A DNA stretch of 64,000 bases, from contig JAAROD010000093.1 of NCBI GenBank assembly GCA_012274445.1, positions 2,170,001-2,234,000 on the forward strand, read 5' to 3'. This stretch comes from Sclerotiophoma versabilis. Lineage: Eukaryota; Ascomycota; Dothideomycetes; Pleosporales; Didymellaceae. Shown one piece after another: positions 1-11,280 of this stretch. Made by a program: the position numbers and the translations under genes. A model generated the notes under the pieces. It was given only the letters and a program-made list of their open reading frames with translations, ran no database searches and had not been told where the DNA came from. The stretch's first letter is position 1, and every line of letters begins with the position of its first letter.

Positions 1-2423
1 GATATGATCGACCTTCTTAATTTGGCCAACGGTCAATTCAATGCTCTTCATGAAGCGCTCAGGGTCGTGGTCATGCAGGATGTTCATGTCTACGCGCTGA
101 TTACGGCATGCAAAGAACGCGGCGCTGTACTGATCGGCCTCAATACTGCGTCGAATCGCTGCAAGCACGAGCGCTCGAGGGTAGATGGTTTCGAGATTAC
201 CTCGAGGCATCTGCAGGACCACCGAGTAGGTTGTGGGCATTACAGTCACCAGCTTCGCGCCACGTTCGATGCTTCGGCAACGCTCATCTGTTTGAGGCTC
301 GTCTCCTGGCACCTCAAGTTCTAAGAATGTTAGTGCGGCACTTGAAAGAACGATATCGAGCTCTTACCATCTATATTTGTCAAGTGAACAAACTTGAGAA
401 GATGCTGTGTCGTTGTGAAAATCAGGTGAGCCGGTGTTACCACGAACGAGGTGCAGTTGCGGACGAGTACGCGTTCGTTAGCAAACAGTACTCCGCTCTT
501 GGTCAGACCAAACGCAACATCCTGCCATCGTCAACAATGTCTTAGGAATCCCGACAAGCCTGCTTACCTGTCCATCGATCGTGAAGACTTTATATTCAGG
601 TGCAGATGCCGGGAACTTCTGCGTTAACGTAGTTTGCGGGGGCAAATCCGAGGCTGTCTCGGTTGTGTCGATTTGATGTACTGCACCGTTTTGCAACTGC
701 AGGTAAAGGCTTTGGTAGTCAATACCATTTGTGAGCGATGATACACTGTCTGTCTCTACGATAGGGCCTTGCGGAAGGAGCGTCTGGTCTTCGCTTCGCC
801 ACAAAGAGCTTTCGTCATCGATCCAACTGTCCGTCAACACGTACAGCTGTTCATCGTCGACGAAGGTAACATGGCGCGCCGACTGCCCTTTAAGCGCATC
901 ACTTTGCCACACAAGCGATGGTCTTGATATGGGCCGCTTGGTCACATCGAGTCTGTACACTGCCAGGTGGTTGTTTGATAACACTGCCATCCGTGTGCCA
1001 GATTTGGAAAGCGCGACATCGGTGGGCTTGTGCTCTAAAGATACTGTGCAAAGAGCCATGGGTGGTGGCACATTGGCGACCCGCAAGGGTGTGAGCTTTA
1101 GGGACACTTGATTCATTAGCGCAAAGCAGATATCGCACGCATGCGATACTTACAGCCGTCAATGGAAGCAACAAGACCGTAGTCATTTGGTGGGGCGACT
1201 GAGCCAGCCGCTGTGGCAGACAAGAACTCGGCAATCTGTAGGGCACCTATAACATACTGTCAGATGAGTCGGAATCCCAAGTTAAGTACGTGCATACCTG
1301 GTGTCGAGACGGCGACAGCAAGTGGTCGTTCGGCATGCCACGTGCACAAAGCTGTGCGTGCGGCTTTCTCAGGAAATATCATCTCTTGCTTGAGGTAGTA
1401 ATGATAATTGCTCATTGTCCAAAGCTGTACCTTTTCCGGATACGATACTGCCAATACACTCGAGTCACTGTTCCACTTTACAGTCAAGGAAGTGCCCAAA
1501 GCCGCGAGCTCTTCTTGTGTGAGGCGTAGATCAAATTGGCCATGTCGAAGACCGTTTCGTTCGAAAAAGATAACCTCAAGCTTGTCGCTGGTGCGACGTA
1601 CACTGGCGATGAGGTTACCAGAAGGCCGCCAGCTGAGTGCGCCCTCCAGTCCATCAACAGGTTCGCTCACACTGTCCAGCTGTCCTTCTCTCGAGTACAC
1701 TCGGATCATGCGGCGCTGCTCTTGTTCAATCTTTGTAATGGCAAAGTACGCGCCATCACCTCGCCAGCTGATGGTAACAGACCGATCGTCGAACGGACTC
1801 AACTCGCCCGCGTCGATATGCTCAGGCACGGTGGGATCTTGTAGTGCTCTGGCTCTTTTGCCCTTGAATTGCGTTTCCTTTTTGCCCCAGCCGACGGAGA
1901 CGTGGTTTGAGACGTTGACATCTTCAGGTGCAAGTGCGATGCTTGCGATGTTCTCGATGTCCCGGCTCATAAGGAGGAGTGTGTCGGCCTGTGTGGTAAT
2001 GGCGAGAAGTTCTTCATCTGGTGACCATGCTGCAGCGGCGATTCCAGCGTCAACCGACCCCACGATCTCGACCAAGTCTTCATTTGCAAGTGGATTCTCT
2101 CGGACGAGGATGATGTCGCCGCCGGCTAGAATAAGGCATGATGTTGCTGTATCGGCGAAATGGTGTAGGCTCAATATCGAATCGTGGGTAAGTGTTGGTA
2201 GTGGGCACGGTGCATCCCATGCAGCTATGCTCTCCAGTCGGTCCTCTGCGCCGCTGCGTGTGTAGTGCAGTCTTTTGAGTTCAATAGCTGCACGTGACTC
2301 GGATGGTCCAAAGGCGCATATGAGCGAGTTCGACGCAGCGTCCCAGGCTGTGGCGGTGAGGGGTAGCGGGTCTTCCCCAGAAAATTGCAGGAGCGACCTT
2401 GCCACGATCTTGAGGTTTCGCAT
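1..2423 (-). CDS. ELP1: Elongator complex protein 1 (Elp1/Iki3), N-terminal part, runs off the left edge
   Basis: Largest scaffold subunit of Elongator, which makes the cm5/mcm5 side chain on wobble uridines of tRNA. I read five exons in this window: 1298-2423, 1154-1246, 568-1106, 368-521 and 1-320, with introns of 46-51 bp, and all phases close. The start MRNLKIVAR at 2423 is the family's usual beginning; an upstream in-frame ATG at 2489 would add 22 unlikely residues. Family-typical stretches visible are ANVPPPMAL in exon 3, NCTSFVVTPAHLIFTTT in exon 4 and RGNLETIYPRALVL in exon 5. About 744 residues are present, corresponding to the two WD40-type beta-propellers; the C-terminal TPR-like and dimerisation part lies outside. 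The reading frame is intact. Identification is firm; exact splice sites are by eye. Confidence 0.95.
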
Positions 2424-2739
2424 CCTTTCGGTATTTCGTGGTTCTGGCGACTTACACGTCCGCCCAGCAAGATGGTGGAAATCAAACAATTTTCATTCGA
2501 GGTACGACTCACGCTAGTGTGCGCTTGCGCCAAGACTGACTGCATCATCACGAAGGTATGCATGTGTAGCAGTGCGGTCGAGGCAACAGCTAAAATGATG
2601 AACAAAGCTGCTGTAGTGACAGGCAATGAAATTGATGCTGTTGTGTCTAGTACAGTTGTCGCCGGGATCTCCACTTATACTACAGTTTCCCAAGTCTCCC
2701 AATGCCCCCAAGCCATGTCTATGATTCGTGGGAAAGCAT

Positions 2740-3093
2740 TTACGGCTTGTTCTTCTTTGTCTGCCAGACTGCAGGACGAGCGCGGTTAGCGGGCTGCGCG
2801 GGGGAGAAGCAGTCGCGAGTGATAGCTTACCAGCCAGGAGGAAGGGCAGGGAGAAGCCGGTGGCTGTTGCTGTTAGCTGTGTCACGTCATGCAGGCTCCG
2901 GCGCGCCAAGCTCACCCATGAAGCCCCAGTACTTGAAGGCGAAGCCCTTCTTCAGCGGGTCAAAGGGCAAGTTGCTGCGGGGACCCTCGGGGTAGTGGTA
3001 GGGGGACGACATCTGCGCGCGGGTCGACTGGAAGCCGCGGCGGGCGACGAGGGTGGGGGCCGAGGCGGCGCGGAAGGTAGCACGGGCGAGCAT
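2740..3093 (-). CDS. COX8: Cytochrome c oxidase subunit VIIc/Cox8, mitochondrial
   Basis: Small nuclear-encoded subunit of respiratory complex IV, inserted in the inner mitochondrial membrane. Three exons: 2916-3093, 2831-2863 (33 nt) and 2740-2768 (29 nt), giving 79 residues. The N-terminus is an Arg/Ala-rich presequence (MLARATFRAASAP, then RRGFQSTRAQ). The mature part has the family signature SSPYHYPEGPRSNLPF, then one membrane helix spread over all three exons (KYWGF, then ATGFSLPFLLA, then VWQTKKNKP). Gene finders could miss it because the last two exons are tiny. It is divergent from the helicase gene starting at 3428, with 334 bp between the start codons. Confidence 0.93.
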
Positions 3094-3427
3094 CTTGGGG
3101 AGTCAGCGGAGAGTGCAATTGGCGCGGGGTCGAGCGTACTCTGGCGTTGTGGTGGAGCGGAGAGGTGTCGTTGCTGGTGGAGTGATGCGGTTTGACGAGG
3201 TTGCGGCCGCACAGCTCTCGAGCGCCAAGGCAGGAAGCCCCGACGCACCGACTGCTGTCGCGCCGCCTGCCCTGAACTTTTTGTGAGCTTCGCCCGAGTC
3301 GAGGGCGTCATTTTATTTTGCCCGCAACAACACAGCACCCCACGCTCTGCTAGACCTCGACACGTGCACGCCACGAAGGTCACTGCAGTCTCTCACCGCC
3401 GACGGAGCAGCAGCCAGCAGCGCCGCC
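3094..3427. promoter_or_regulatory. Shared divergent promoter of COX8 and MTR4
   Basis: A 334-bp GC-rich interval separates the two divergent start codons. It must hold both 5' UTRs and promoters. An ATTGG (CCAAT on the minus strand) lies at 3118-3122, close to the COX8 start; CCAAT/HAP control of respiratory genes is known in fungi, but one pentamer is weak evidence. I see no clear TATA box. Confidence 0.5.
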
Positions 3428-6400
3428 ATGGACGACCTGTTCGACGTCTTCGATGGCGACAATGGCGCGCAAACCGCCCCCAAGAAAAGCAAGAAGCGCC
3501 AGGCCAACGGCGCCGTCAAGTCGCCCAGCGCAGAAGCGCCCAGCGTGGAGGCGCCCATGCCAGACGCGCCGGCAGCCGGCAGCGAGCCACCGGAGGAGCA
3601 CGAGGCGGAGGGCAGCGCCCAGCAGCACCTGAAGCGTCAGAAGCGCGGCGCCGAGCCCGAGGCCATTGTCACCGACGACTTCGAGACGGAGCAGACGCGC
3701 GAGGTCGCCGCCGCCGCGGGCCTGCAGGCGCAGACGGTGCAGGACGGACAGGGCGTGGTGCTCTCGCATCAGGTCCGCCATCAGGTCGCCCTCCCGCCCG
3801 ACTACGACTACGTCCCCATCTCCGAACACAAAGCGCCCGCTGAGCCTGCACGCGTGTGGCCCTTCACCCTCGACCCCTTCCAGCAGGTCTCCATAGCATC
3901 CATCCAACGGAACGAGAGCGTCCTGGTCTCGGCCCACACTTCGGCAGGAAAGACGGTCGTGGCCGAGTATGCCATTGCACAATGTCTTAAGAACAACCAG
4001 CGAGTCATCTACACAAGTCCTATCAAGGCCCTCAGCAACCAGAAGTACCGAGAGTTCATGGCAGATTTCGGCGACGTCGGTCTGATGACGGGCGATGTCA
4101 CCATCAACCCCACAGCCACCTGTCTGGTCATGACGACTGAGATTCTGCGCTCCATGTTGTATCGCGGTTCTGAGATCATGCGCGAGGTTGCTTGGGTCGT
4201 CTTCGACGAGGTCCACTACCTGCGCGACAAGTCCCGTGGCGTGGTGTGGGAGGAGACCATCATCCTGCTGCCCGACAAGGTTCGCTACGTCTTCCTGTCC
4301 GCCACCATTCCCAATGCCATGCAGTTCGCCGAATGGATCACCAAGACGCACAGCCAGCCCTGTCACGTCGTATACACTGATTTCCGACCGACCCCTCTCC
4401 AGCACTACTTCTTCCCCAAAGGTGCAGACGGTATTCATCTCATTGTCGACGAGAAGGGCGTCTTCCGAGAAGAGAACTTCCAGAAGGCTATGACGTCCAT
4501 CGCAGACAAGGCAGGGTCCGCAGCCAACGACTTCCTGGCAAAGCGCAAGGGCAGGGGCAAGGACAAGAAGACCAACACTGGTGGCAACAAGGAAGGCTCC
4601 GACATCTACAAGATTGTCAAAATGATCATGATCAAGAGCTACAACCCAGTCATCGTCTTCAGTTTCAGCAAAAGGGATTGCGAGAACTACGCTCTGTCTA
4701 TGAGCCAACTCTCGTTCAACGACGACTCGGAGAAGGCCATGGTTTCCAAGGTCTTCAGCAGCGCCATTGAGATGTTGTCAGAGGAGGATCGTGCGCTGCC
4801 TCAGATCCAGCACATTCTCCCTCTGTTGCGAAGGGGTATCGGTGTCCATCACTCGGGCCTGCTGCCCATCCTCAAGGAGACTATCGAGATCTTGTTCCAA
4901 GAGGGTCTCATCAAGGTCCTGTTCGCTACAGAGACGTTTTCGATCGGTCTGAACATGCCGGCTAAGACTGTCGTCTTCACAAGTGTCCGCAAATTCGATG
5001 GTGTGTCGCAAAGATGGGTGACACCCTCCGAGTTCATCCAGATGTCTGGTCGTGCAGGTCGTCGTGGTCTTGATGACCGTGGTATTGTCATCATGATGAT
5101 CGACGAGCAAATGGATCCTTCGGTTGCAAAGGAAATCGTTCGCGGACAACAGGACAACCTGAACTCCGCCTTCCACCTCGGCTACAACATGATTTTGAAC
5201 TTGATGCGTGTTGAAGGCATCTCGCCAGAGTTTATGCTGGAGCGCTGCTTCTTCCAATTCCAAAACACTGCCGGTGTTTCGAGTTTAGAGAAGCAGCTGG
5301 CAGAGCTTGAGTACCAGAAAGCGAGCACTGTCATCACCGACGAAGCGGCCGTCAAGGACTACTACAACCTGAGACAGCAGCTCGACAGCCATAACAAGGA
5401 CATGCGCGACGTCATCATGCACCCCAACTACTGTCTGCAATTCCTACAGGCCGGTCGTTTGGTCAAGATCAAGTTCAAGGATTACGACTTCGGGTGGGGT
5501 GCAGTTGTTGCTTTCACCCCAAGGAGAGCGAACAAGGGCGAGATCCTCCAGCCACAGGAATCCTACGTTGTGGACGTTTTGCTGTCAGTTGCGAGTGACA
5601 GCAAGTTCGCGCCGCAAGCAAATGACGGGTTGCCACCAGGCGTTCGTCCACCGGCAGCAGGCGAGAAGGGCAAAATGGAGGTCGTGCCTGTGCTCTTGAG
5701 CTGCATTGAGTCTATCGGACATCTCCGTGTCTTCTTACCGAACGAACTGAAGTCCACTGAGCAGAAAAACAGCGTACGGAAGGCGCTGGATGAAGTACAG
5801 AAGCGCTTCCCTGATGGCATCGCCATTCTGGACCCCATTGAGAACATGAAGATCACAGACGACAGCTTTAAGCGTTTGTTGAGAGTAAGCATCAGCAGTG
5901 TCACTGGCGAAAGGGTTACTAACGTTTGCAGAAAATCGAAGTCCTTGAGTCTCGTCTGTTGTCGAACCCACTCCACAACTCACCGAGGTTACCGGAGCTG
6001 TACAGCCAGTATGCGAATAAGATGGCGCTTTCGGACAAGATCAAGAAGGTCAAGAAGGATATCGCCGATGCTTTGTCTGTGATCCAGCTCGATGAGCTCA
6101 AGAGCAGGAAGCGTGTGCTGCGACGCCTTGGCTTCATCGACGACGCCGATGTCGTGCAGCTAAAGGCCCGTGTTGCCTGCGAGATCAGCACAGGTGATGA
6201 GCTTGTTCTCAGCGAGTTGCTCTTCAACCGCTTCTTCAACGAGCTCACGCCGGAACAGTGCGCTGCGTGCTTGAGTTGTTTCATTTTCGAGGAGAAGAGC
6301 AGCGAGGTTCCAGCGCTGAAGGAGGAGCTTGCCAAGCCTTATCGCGAGATCCAGCAGCAGGCAAGAGTGATTGCAAAGATCTCGCAGGAGAGCAAGCTTA

Positions 6401-6725
6401 CAGTCAACGAGGACGAGTATCTGAAGACATTCAAGTACGAGCTTATGGACGTGGTCTACTCGTGGTCCAAGGGCGCGACGTTCGCGCAGATCTGGTACGT
6501 CTAGTTCTACCCGCATCCAACACCATGCACTAATTCGTTTGTAGCAAAATGACCGATGTCTACGAAGGCAGTCTGATCCGTCTGTTCCGCCGACTTGAAG
6601 AGTTGCTGCGACAAATCGCTCAAGCGTCCAAAGTCATGGGCAGCGAGGAGCTCGAGCAGAAGTTCACAGCAGCGCTCGAGCTTGTCCGCCGCGACTTGGT
6701 GGCCGCACAGTCCTTGTATCTCTGA
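3428..6725 (+). CDS. MTR4: ATP-dependent RNA helicase Mtr4/Dob1 (nuclear exosome cofactor)
   Basis: Ski2-like DExH helicase that feeds RNA to the nuclear exosome, as part of TRAMP-type complexes, for rRNA and snoRNA processing and RNA surveillance. Exons 3428-5884, 5932-6494 and 6545-6725 give 1066 residues, the normal length for the family. Visible motifs are SAHTSAGKT (Walker A, about residues 168-176), the DEVH box (260-263), SATIPN (motif III), GVHHSGLLP, TETFSIGLNMPAKT and QMSGRAGRRG (motif VI). The KOW/arch insertion follows, then the C-terminal DSHCT domain ending in MGSEELEQKF and AAQSLYL. The first intron has a textbook TACTAAC branch site. The acidic, Lys-rich N-terminal 120 residues are low complexity. 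Confidence 0.97.
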
Positions 6726-7331
6726 TCCGGGCAACTACTTAGCTTCGTATCGACTTTTGTGGTGATGGTATGGGATTTGTATAGCATTTTCAGTCTTCTC
6801 CTGGTAAGTTTGGCACTCTTTCCGGCGTTGCGTCTCTTCTTGCATGGTAGACGTCGACGCCACAGGAGCCTCCAGCGTCTCAGGTGCACGAGGGTTGCAT
6901 CGGCGCTGTGCACACCAAAAGGCGTTGCGGCGCGATTGCTATTTGAATAGAATCTACTAGGTCTGACGCCGCCGCAACCTGCGGTGAACGATCCCCCGAC
7001 TTCCATGTCTGCGCTCTCACTATGAACCGTGATGTTTTGCTCGTTGCTGTGCTGGAAGCGGCTGGAGTCTAGCGGGCGGCGTGATTGGGCCGTGTGGCGC
7101 AAGGACATGGGCATGGGCATCTCCTAGCCGCGGGCCCACTCTCTGGCCTAGCTTTCTTGACGTTCGCCTTGTGGCTTTCCTCCTCGAACAACAACACACT
7201 CGCAGCCAACACCACCAACCGCACACCCCACGACACTCCACCGCCGCTGTCGATTCACCTTCCACGCTTCTGGAACCGACTGCCGACCGTACGGATAGAG
7301 CGTCTCCACATCGTTCGCCGGGGCGGCCGCC
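6726..7331. other. Intergenic, MTR4 to STS1
   Basis: 606 bp holding the MTR4 3' region and the STS1 upstream region. Short open frames here have no recognisable protein features. I see nothing else in it. Confidence 0.5.
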
Positions 7332-8330
7332 ATGTGTGACATCAATCAAAACTTCCCCTCCGCTCCACACCAGCTGCACAACCGCTACTCACCCATCCGC
7401 AACAGTACGTCTGCCTGCCGCCCGTACCGACAGCACCGCTACCCGCAGTACTGTACACCTGCTGACAGCGCCTTCACAGTCCATTCGTCTTCTTCCACCA
7501 TGTCTGGCCGTAAGCGGAAAGCCGATGATGATATCGAGGACGAGCGCATGTCTCAGTCGCCGTCCAACTCGCCTGCCATTTCCTCACGACCACCGCCCCG
7601 CTCGACACAGAAACGGGTGCGCTCGAACATCTCTGGCCGAGCCCTCCCTCTACCCCGCCTTCTCGAGACCCTTTCTCCCGATCAGATGCGCAACCTGCTG
7701 CAATCGATATGTCAGCGCCACCCAGACATCGGCAACGAGGTCGTCACAACAGCTCCACGTCCCAGCATACAGTCGACGCTGGAAGTGCTTTCCAAGTACG
7801 AATCTCAATTCCAGGCCGCCTTCCCCTTCGGCGGCAGCTCGACATCAGACTACGCGTACAACCGGGTACGACAACAGCTCACCGAACTGCTCGAAGCACT
7901 AAAAGACTTCACACCGCACTTTCTCCCGCCGAACGAACAGCAAGCCGCCACTTCGCTCGCCTTCCTCGATGGAGTCACCGACGTTATCCACCGCCTACCC
8001 AACTGGGACACCTATCAACACAACCGTCACAAGGAGGAGGCCTACGAGGAGATGGCAAAGGCCTGGGCGATGGTCATCCGTGAGGCAACCAAGAAGGCAG
8101 GAGGCATGCAACTGCTGTATGGCGGCTGGGATCAGAAGATTGCAAAGCACAACGAAGTCTCAGGCGGAAAGATGCAAGAAGCAGTCAACGAACTGCGCGG
8201 TGGCCTGGGGTGGATGGCTGCCGAGACGTCAGCGCCTGCTGCAGGAGGGCAAGCTGATGCTATGTCTATTCGCCAGCAATTGCTGAACGGCAGCTATGGT
8301 ATCGGTTCTGCCAGCATTGGGGCCTGGTAG
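7332..8330 (+). CDS. STS1: Cut8/Sts1-type tethering factor for the nuclear proteasome
   Basis: Cut8/Sts1 anchors 26S proteasomes at the nuclear envelope and is needed for nuclear proteolysis and chromosome segregation. One exon, 332 residues if the ATG at 7332 is used. Another in-frame ATG at 7500 (MSGRKRKADDD) would give 276 residues. I prefer 7332 because the extra stretch contains APHQLHNRYSPIRN, resembling the short conserved N-terminal segment before the basic NLS-like patch in family members. The core shows SNISGRALPLPRLLETL, SDYAYNRVRQQL, FTPHFLPPNEQ, DVIHRLPNWDT and LLYGGWDQKIAKHN, which are Cut8 hallmarks. The start is the main uncertainty. Confidence 0.9.
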   Translation: MCDINQNFPSAPHQLHNRYSPIRNSTSACRPYRQHRYPQYCTPADSAFTVHSSSSTMSGRKRKADDDIEDERMSQSPSNSPAISSRPPPRSTQKRVRSNISGRALPLPRLLETLSPDQMRNLLQSICQRHPDIGNEVVTTAPRPSIQSTLEVLSKYESQFQAAFPFGGSSTSDYAYNRVRQQLTELLEALKDFTPHFLPPNEQQAATSLAFLDGVTDVIHRLPNWDTYQHNRHKEEAYEEMAKAWAMVIREATKKAGGMQLLYGGWDQKIAKHNEVSGGKMQEAVNELRGGLGWMAAETSAPAAGGQADAMSIRQQLLNGSYGIGSASIGAW

Positions 8331-9108
8331 ATGTTGACGTTGCTCACAGTACCCAGCCATTTGCCGATACGAGCAGCACTTCTATCGTGCGAGCGAAATT
8401 GAAGGCTACGATCTCGGTAGCTGACAGCCCGCTTCCGACCTGCTAAGTCCCTCCTGGCTCTTACACATCCACACCTTCAAACACAGCCTTCGCCGCACCC
8501 TATCTCATGCATCATTACAGCTTGCTTAACCCATACAGTCAAGTGTATGGAGGAGGCTTTACATTCACGACTTGCATAGCGTTTCCTTTAAGTCTTCATA
8601 CCACTACACATCTGCATTAGGCGGTTGGATCTTTCCTTTGTCTTTACTGGCGTACGGCTTTTTCGATCTCAGAGATATTGGGCTAAGCCCACCTCTTTCT
8701 GCGCAAATTTCTATCGTCAGTACCCCAAAGAGTCGGCTGAGCAACTTTCGGCCCGGGCCGTAGGGATACCAGATAGAGTGTTTTGTTCTGGATGTTCGAC
8801 AACGCGCAGCTGCGTTAGTCAGGACACATGTATCGAATTATGGAGGACGTCAAAGACAGGACAGTGTTAAGAAATGAAAGAGTTGGTCGCATGTTGTTCC
8901 CCGCTCGTCAATGTAGTTAATTGAGAAAGAGGTCGTACAAGAGTGAAGGTGCTGCACGTGACGATGCGTTCACCCCACTTTTATCGTTTGTTCAGTTGCG
9001 TCACCTTCCACCTCACCTACCAGGCTCCACCCTCCTTCACTCCTTCTCAAGAATTTCCTGATCCCCTCCAGGTTCGGCCACAACTCCAAGAATCGCAGCT
9101 TTCTCGCA
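8331..9108. other. Intergenic, STS1 to DUF7918 gene
   Basis: 778 bp with no supported gene. It contains the STS1 3' region and the promoter of the next gene. I see no repeats or strong motifs. Confidence 0.4.
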
Positions 9109-10273
9109 ATGGCAATTCTGCCATCTCGGCCTGGTGTCAAGATCTCCATCGTCTGCAATGGAGCCGCCCTGCAGGAGTGTGACGACGATGATGAGGAAAA
9201 AAAAGCCCGATGTAGTCTCAAAATACATCGAAGTTGTGTCTGGTGCAGAGTTTGGCATTCGCTGGGAGCTGTGCTCGCCGTGGCCACCCTCCGTTGTCCT
9301 TCTCCGGTATTGGCTTGACCAGAAACGGGTCGGTGGGACGTATTGCAAACCGAAGCACTTCAAGCACTCCGCATACGCCGGCACTCGTAATGGAGTCAGA
9401 ACGGTGATCAACGGCCAAGGCTTTCTGCACAAGTTCGCGTTTGCTGCACTCACTATTGGTAAGTCTTAGGTGACCTTTGACGTCGTCAACATGCTGATGT
9501 TCCTAGACGACATTAGTGCGCCTGTTCAAGACCAATTAATGAATCAGATCAAAGGCATGGGTCAGATCATTGTAAAAGCCTTCTTTGTCAAGAACCTTCG
9601 CACCATAGGCGTGGTCGACCGTGCTCTAAAAGACAGCATCAGGGATGTTGGGAAGATACCCGAGAAGGCCCTGAAAGGCAGATCTCTAACGCATCAGGCA
9701 TCGTGGGTTTTCTTTTGAACCAAATTTAATCTCACATCAAGTACTGATAGTGCCTCACAGCCTCAGAGCCTGTCAACCAACAACCGCAACCTCAGCGGCC
9801 ACTTGCGATTATATCGACCCAGCGAAGCAGCCATTCGCAACTTATATTTTCAAGTACCGCTCCAGAGGTAGGCCGCTCGCATCTTCACCCTCGTTCCCAC
9901 CGCTGACACAGAGCAGATGCGCTGAAATCCCTCTTAATCGTTCCACGTAGCCCAAGCCCGGTGCCGTTGGAAGAGCGAAGGGTTGATACACTGAGCGGAG
10001 AGGAAATGCGCGAGCTTTTGCGTCGACTACGAGTATACGCAATCTATTCACGAAAAATGCCTATATACTGACACATTATAGGAATATGATGCAGCTGCTC
10101 AGACCATGAAGCAGGAGGGCGGCATCAAACGCGAGCTAGAGCGTGAGCGAAGCAGCACGTGTAATGACGATGCTGATGAAGACGAGCTCAGTATCGTCTC
10201 AACCAAGCGTCGCCGCGAGACCTACCAGACTACCATCAACGAGAATGGTGTAGAGGAGATCGATCTCACCTAA
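9109..10273 (+). pseudogene. DUF7918-domain protein gene with one +1 frameshift in an A8 run
   Basis: Member of a fungal family of unknown function that I recognise as DUF7918. Exons 9109-9458, 9507-9702, 9761-9867, 9917-10032 and 10082-10273. Exon 1 starts in the family's usual way (MAILPSRPGVKISIVCNG, then an Asp/Glu run). After the homopolymer A8 at 9197-9204 the homology continues one frame over (VSKYIEVVSGAEFGIRW). If that run counted as A7, all five exons would join in frame to about 319 residues; with A8 the frame is lost early. The C-terminal part has PRSPSPVPLEERRVDTL, a helix-rich segment and a KRRR basic patch suggesting nuclear location. It may be a real young pseudogene, a homopolymer sequencing error, or translated from the ATG at 9158 in the second frame. 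Confidence 0.75.
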
Positions 10274-10607
10274 ACTGATACGATCGCTACGCATGAGATG
10301 ATACCTCTAGGTTGATGTAAAATTTTGTTTTGGTATTTCAATTTTGTGGCACGGGATCGGATCTCATTACGGATACGATACGGTATACCCCTAGATAAGG
10401 CGTTGTCTTGTTGAATTGATCTTTAAATATACCTTCGAGAATCTTGACTCCTGTCCACCTGGCCCTGTCCCCAATCATACTTCACGGAATATTGTTCTTT
10501 CACTTACTGCCTACTGACCTCCGCCCACTGCCGTTTGTCGATACTGATAGCTACTTCTCGCGTACCCGGAAACGCCGACTCCTTCTAGAATAACTAATTA
10601 ATACAAT
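10274..10607. other. Intergenic between the two DUF7918 copies
   Basis: 334 bp, AT-rich just after the first gene. No supported feature. Confidence 0.4.
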
Positions 10608-11280
10608 ATGGCGATAGCACCAGCTGCGGCCGGCCTTGAGGTCACAATCGAAGCCGACAACGCTGCTCTACCAGAGCACCGGTACGAAGACGAGGGCAAC
10701 GCTGACTCTAGGCATGAAAGCTTTTGACCACTCAATTACAAAGTACCTTGAAATTCCTTCTGGCGCCGAGTTTTCCATACGCTGGCTATTGATAGAGCCT
10801 TTTGACGACTCATGCCCTACATATGCGAGTGTCATGCTGGATAGGACATACCTGCCCTCGCCGCTCAGAGAGACTGGCGATGGGGACGAAAATCGTGGAT
10901 GAAAGTATGCCATGGCGATATCGAAAGATAATGGACAAGTTTTCACTCAGAACTTCCGCTTCTCGGAGCTCGAAATCGGTTGATCTCGATGGTTGTTTCG
11001 AAAACCACGCCAGCTAACACTATGCGCGTACGATCGACCTCATCCAACCGAAGGCCACAAGCGCCAGCTTGAAGGCATTGGCCCCATCACAGTCTACTTA
11101 TGATATGATGTCCGTGATGCAGAAATTCAAAACCAAAATGTACCCCGGCTCAACTTTTCGCAACTCGATTTGATAAACGGGAAGGTCATTCAGAAGTGTG
11201 TTCCCACACGCGGTGATGTGCTGACACACAAGCAAGGTATGATCGAAATGAGTGCTCGTGGAGACTATGTCATCTACTGA
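10608..11280 (+). pseudogene. Decayed tandem copy of the DUF7918 gene
   Basis: The ATG at 10608 opens the same kind of N-terminus as the neighbour 1.5 kb upstream (MAIAPAAAGLEVTIEADN, then an acidic stretch). The frame ends at a TGA near 10728, while homology resumes in another frame with SITKYLEIPSGAEFSIRW. That frame stops at a TGA at 10900-10902, where a tryptophan would fit, but the same frame continues with KYAMAISKDNGQVFTQNFRF. A later fragment, GIGPITVYL, precedes two more stops. At least three independent lesions make this a clear pseudogene, older than the damage in the upstream copy. The right border is vague. Confidence 0.75.

Noticed and set aside
3283..3843. 186-codon plus-strand frame over the MTR4 start
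   Set aside because: Arg-rich out-of-frame shadow of the GC-rich MTR4 coding sequence.
3380..4708. 442-codon minus-strand frame
   Set aside because: Antisense shadow of MTR4, created by its codon bias.
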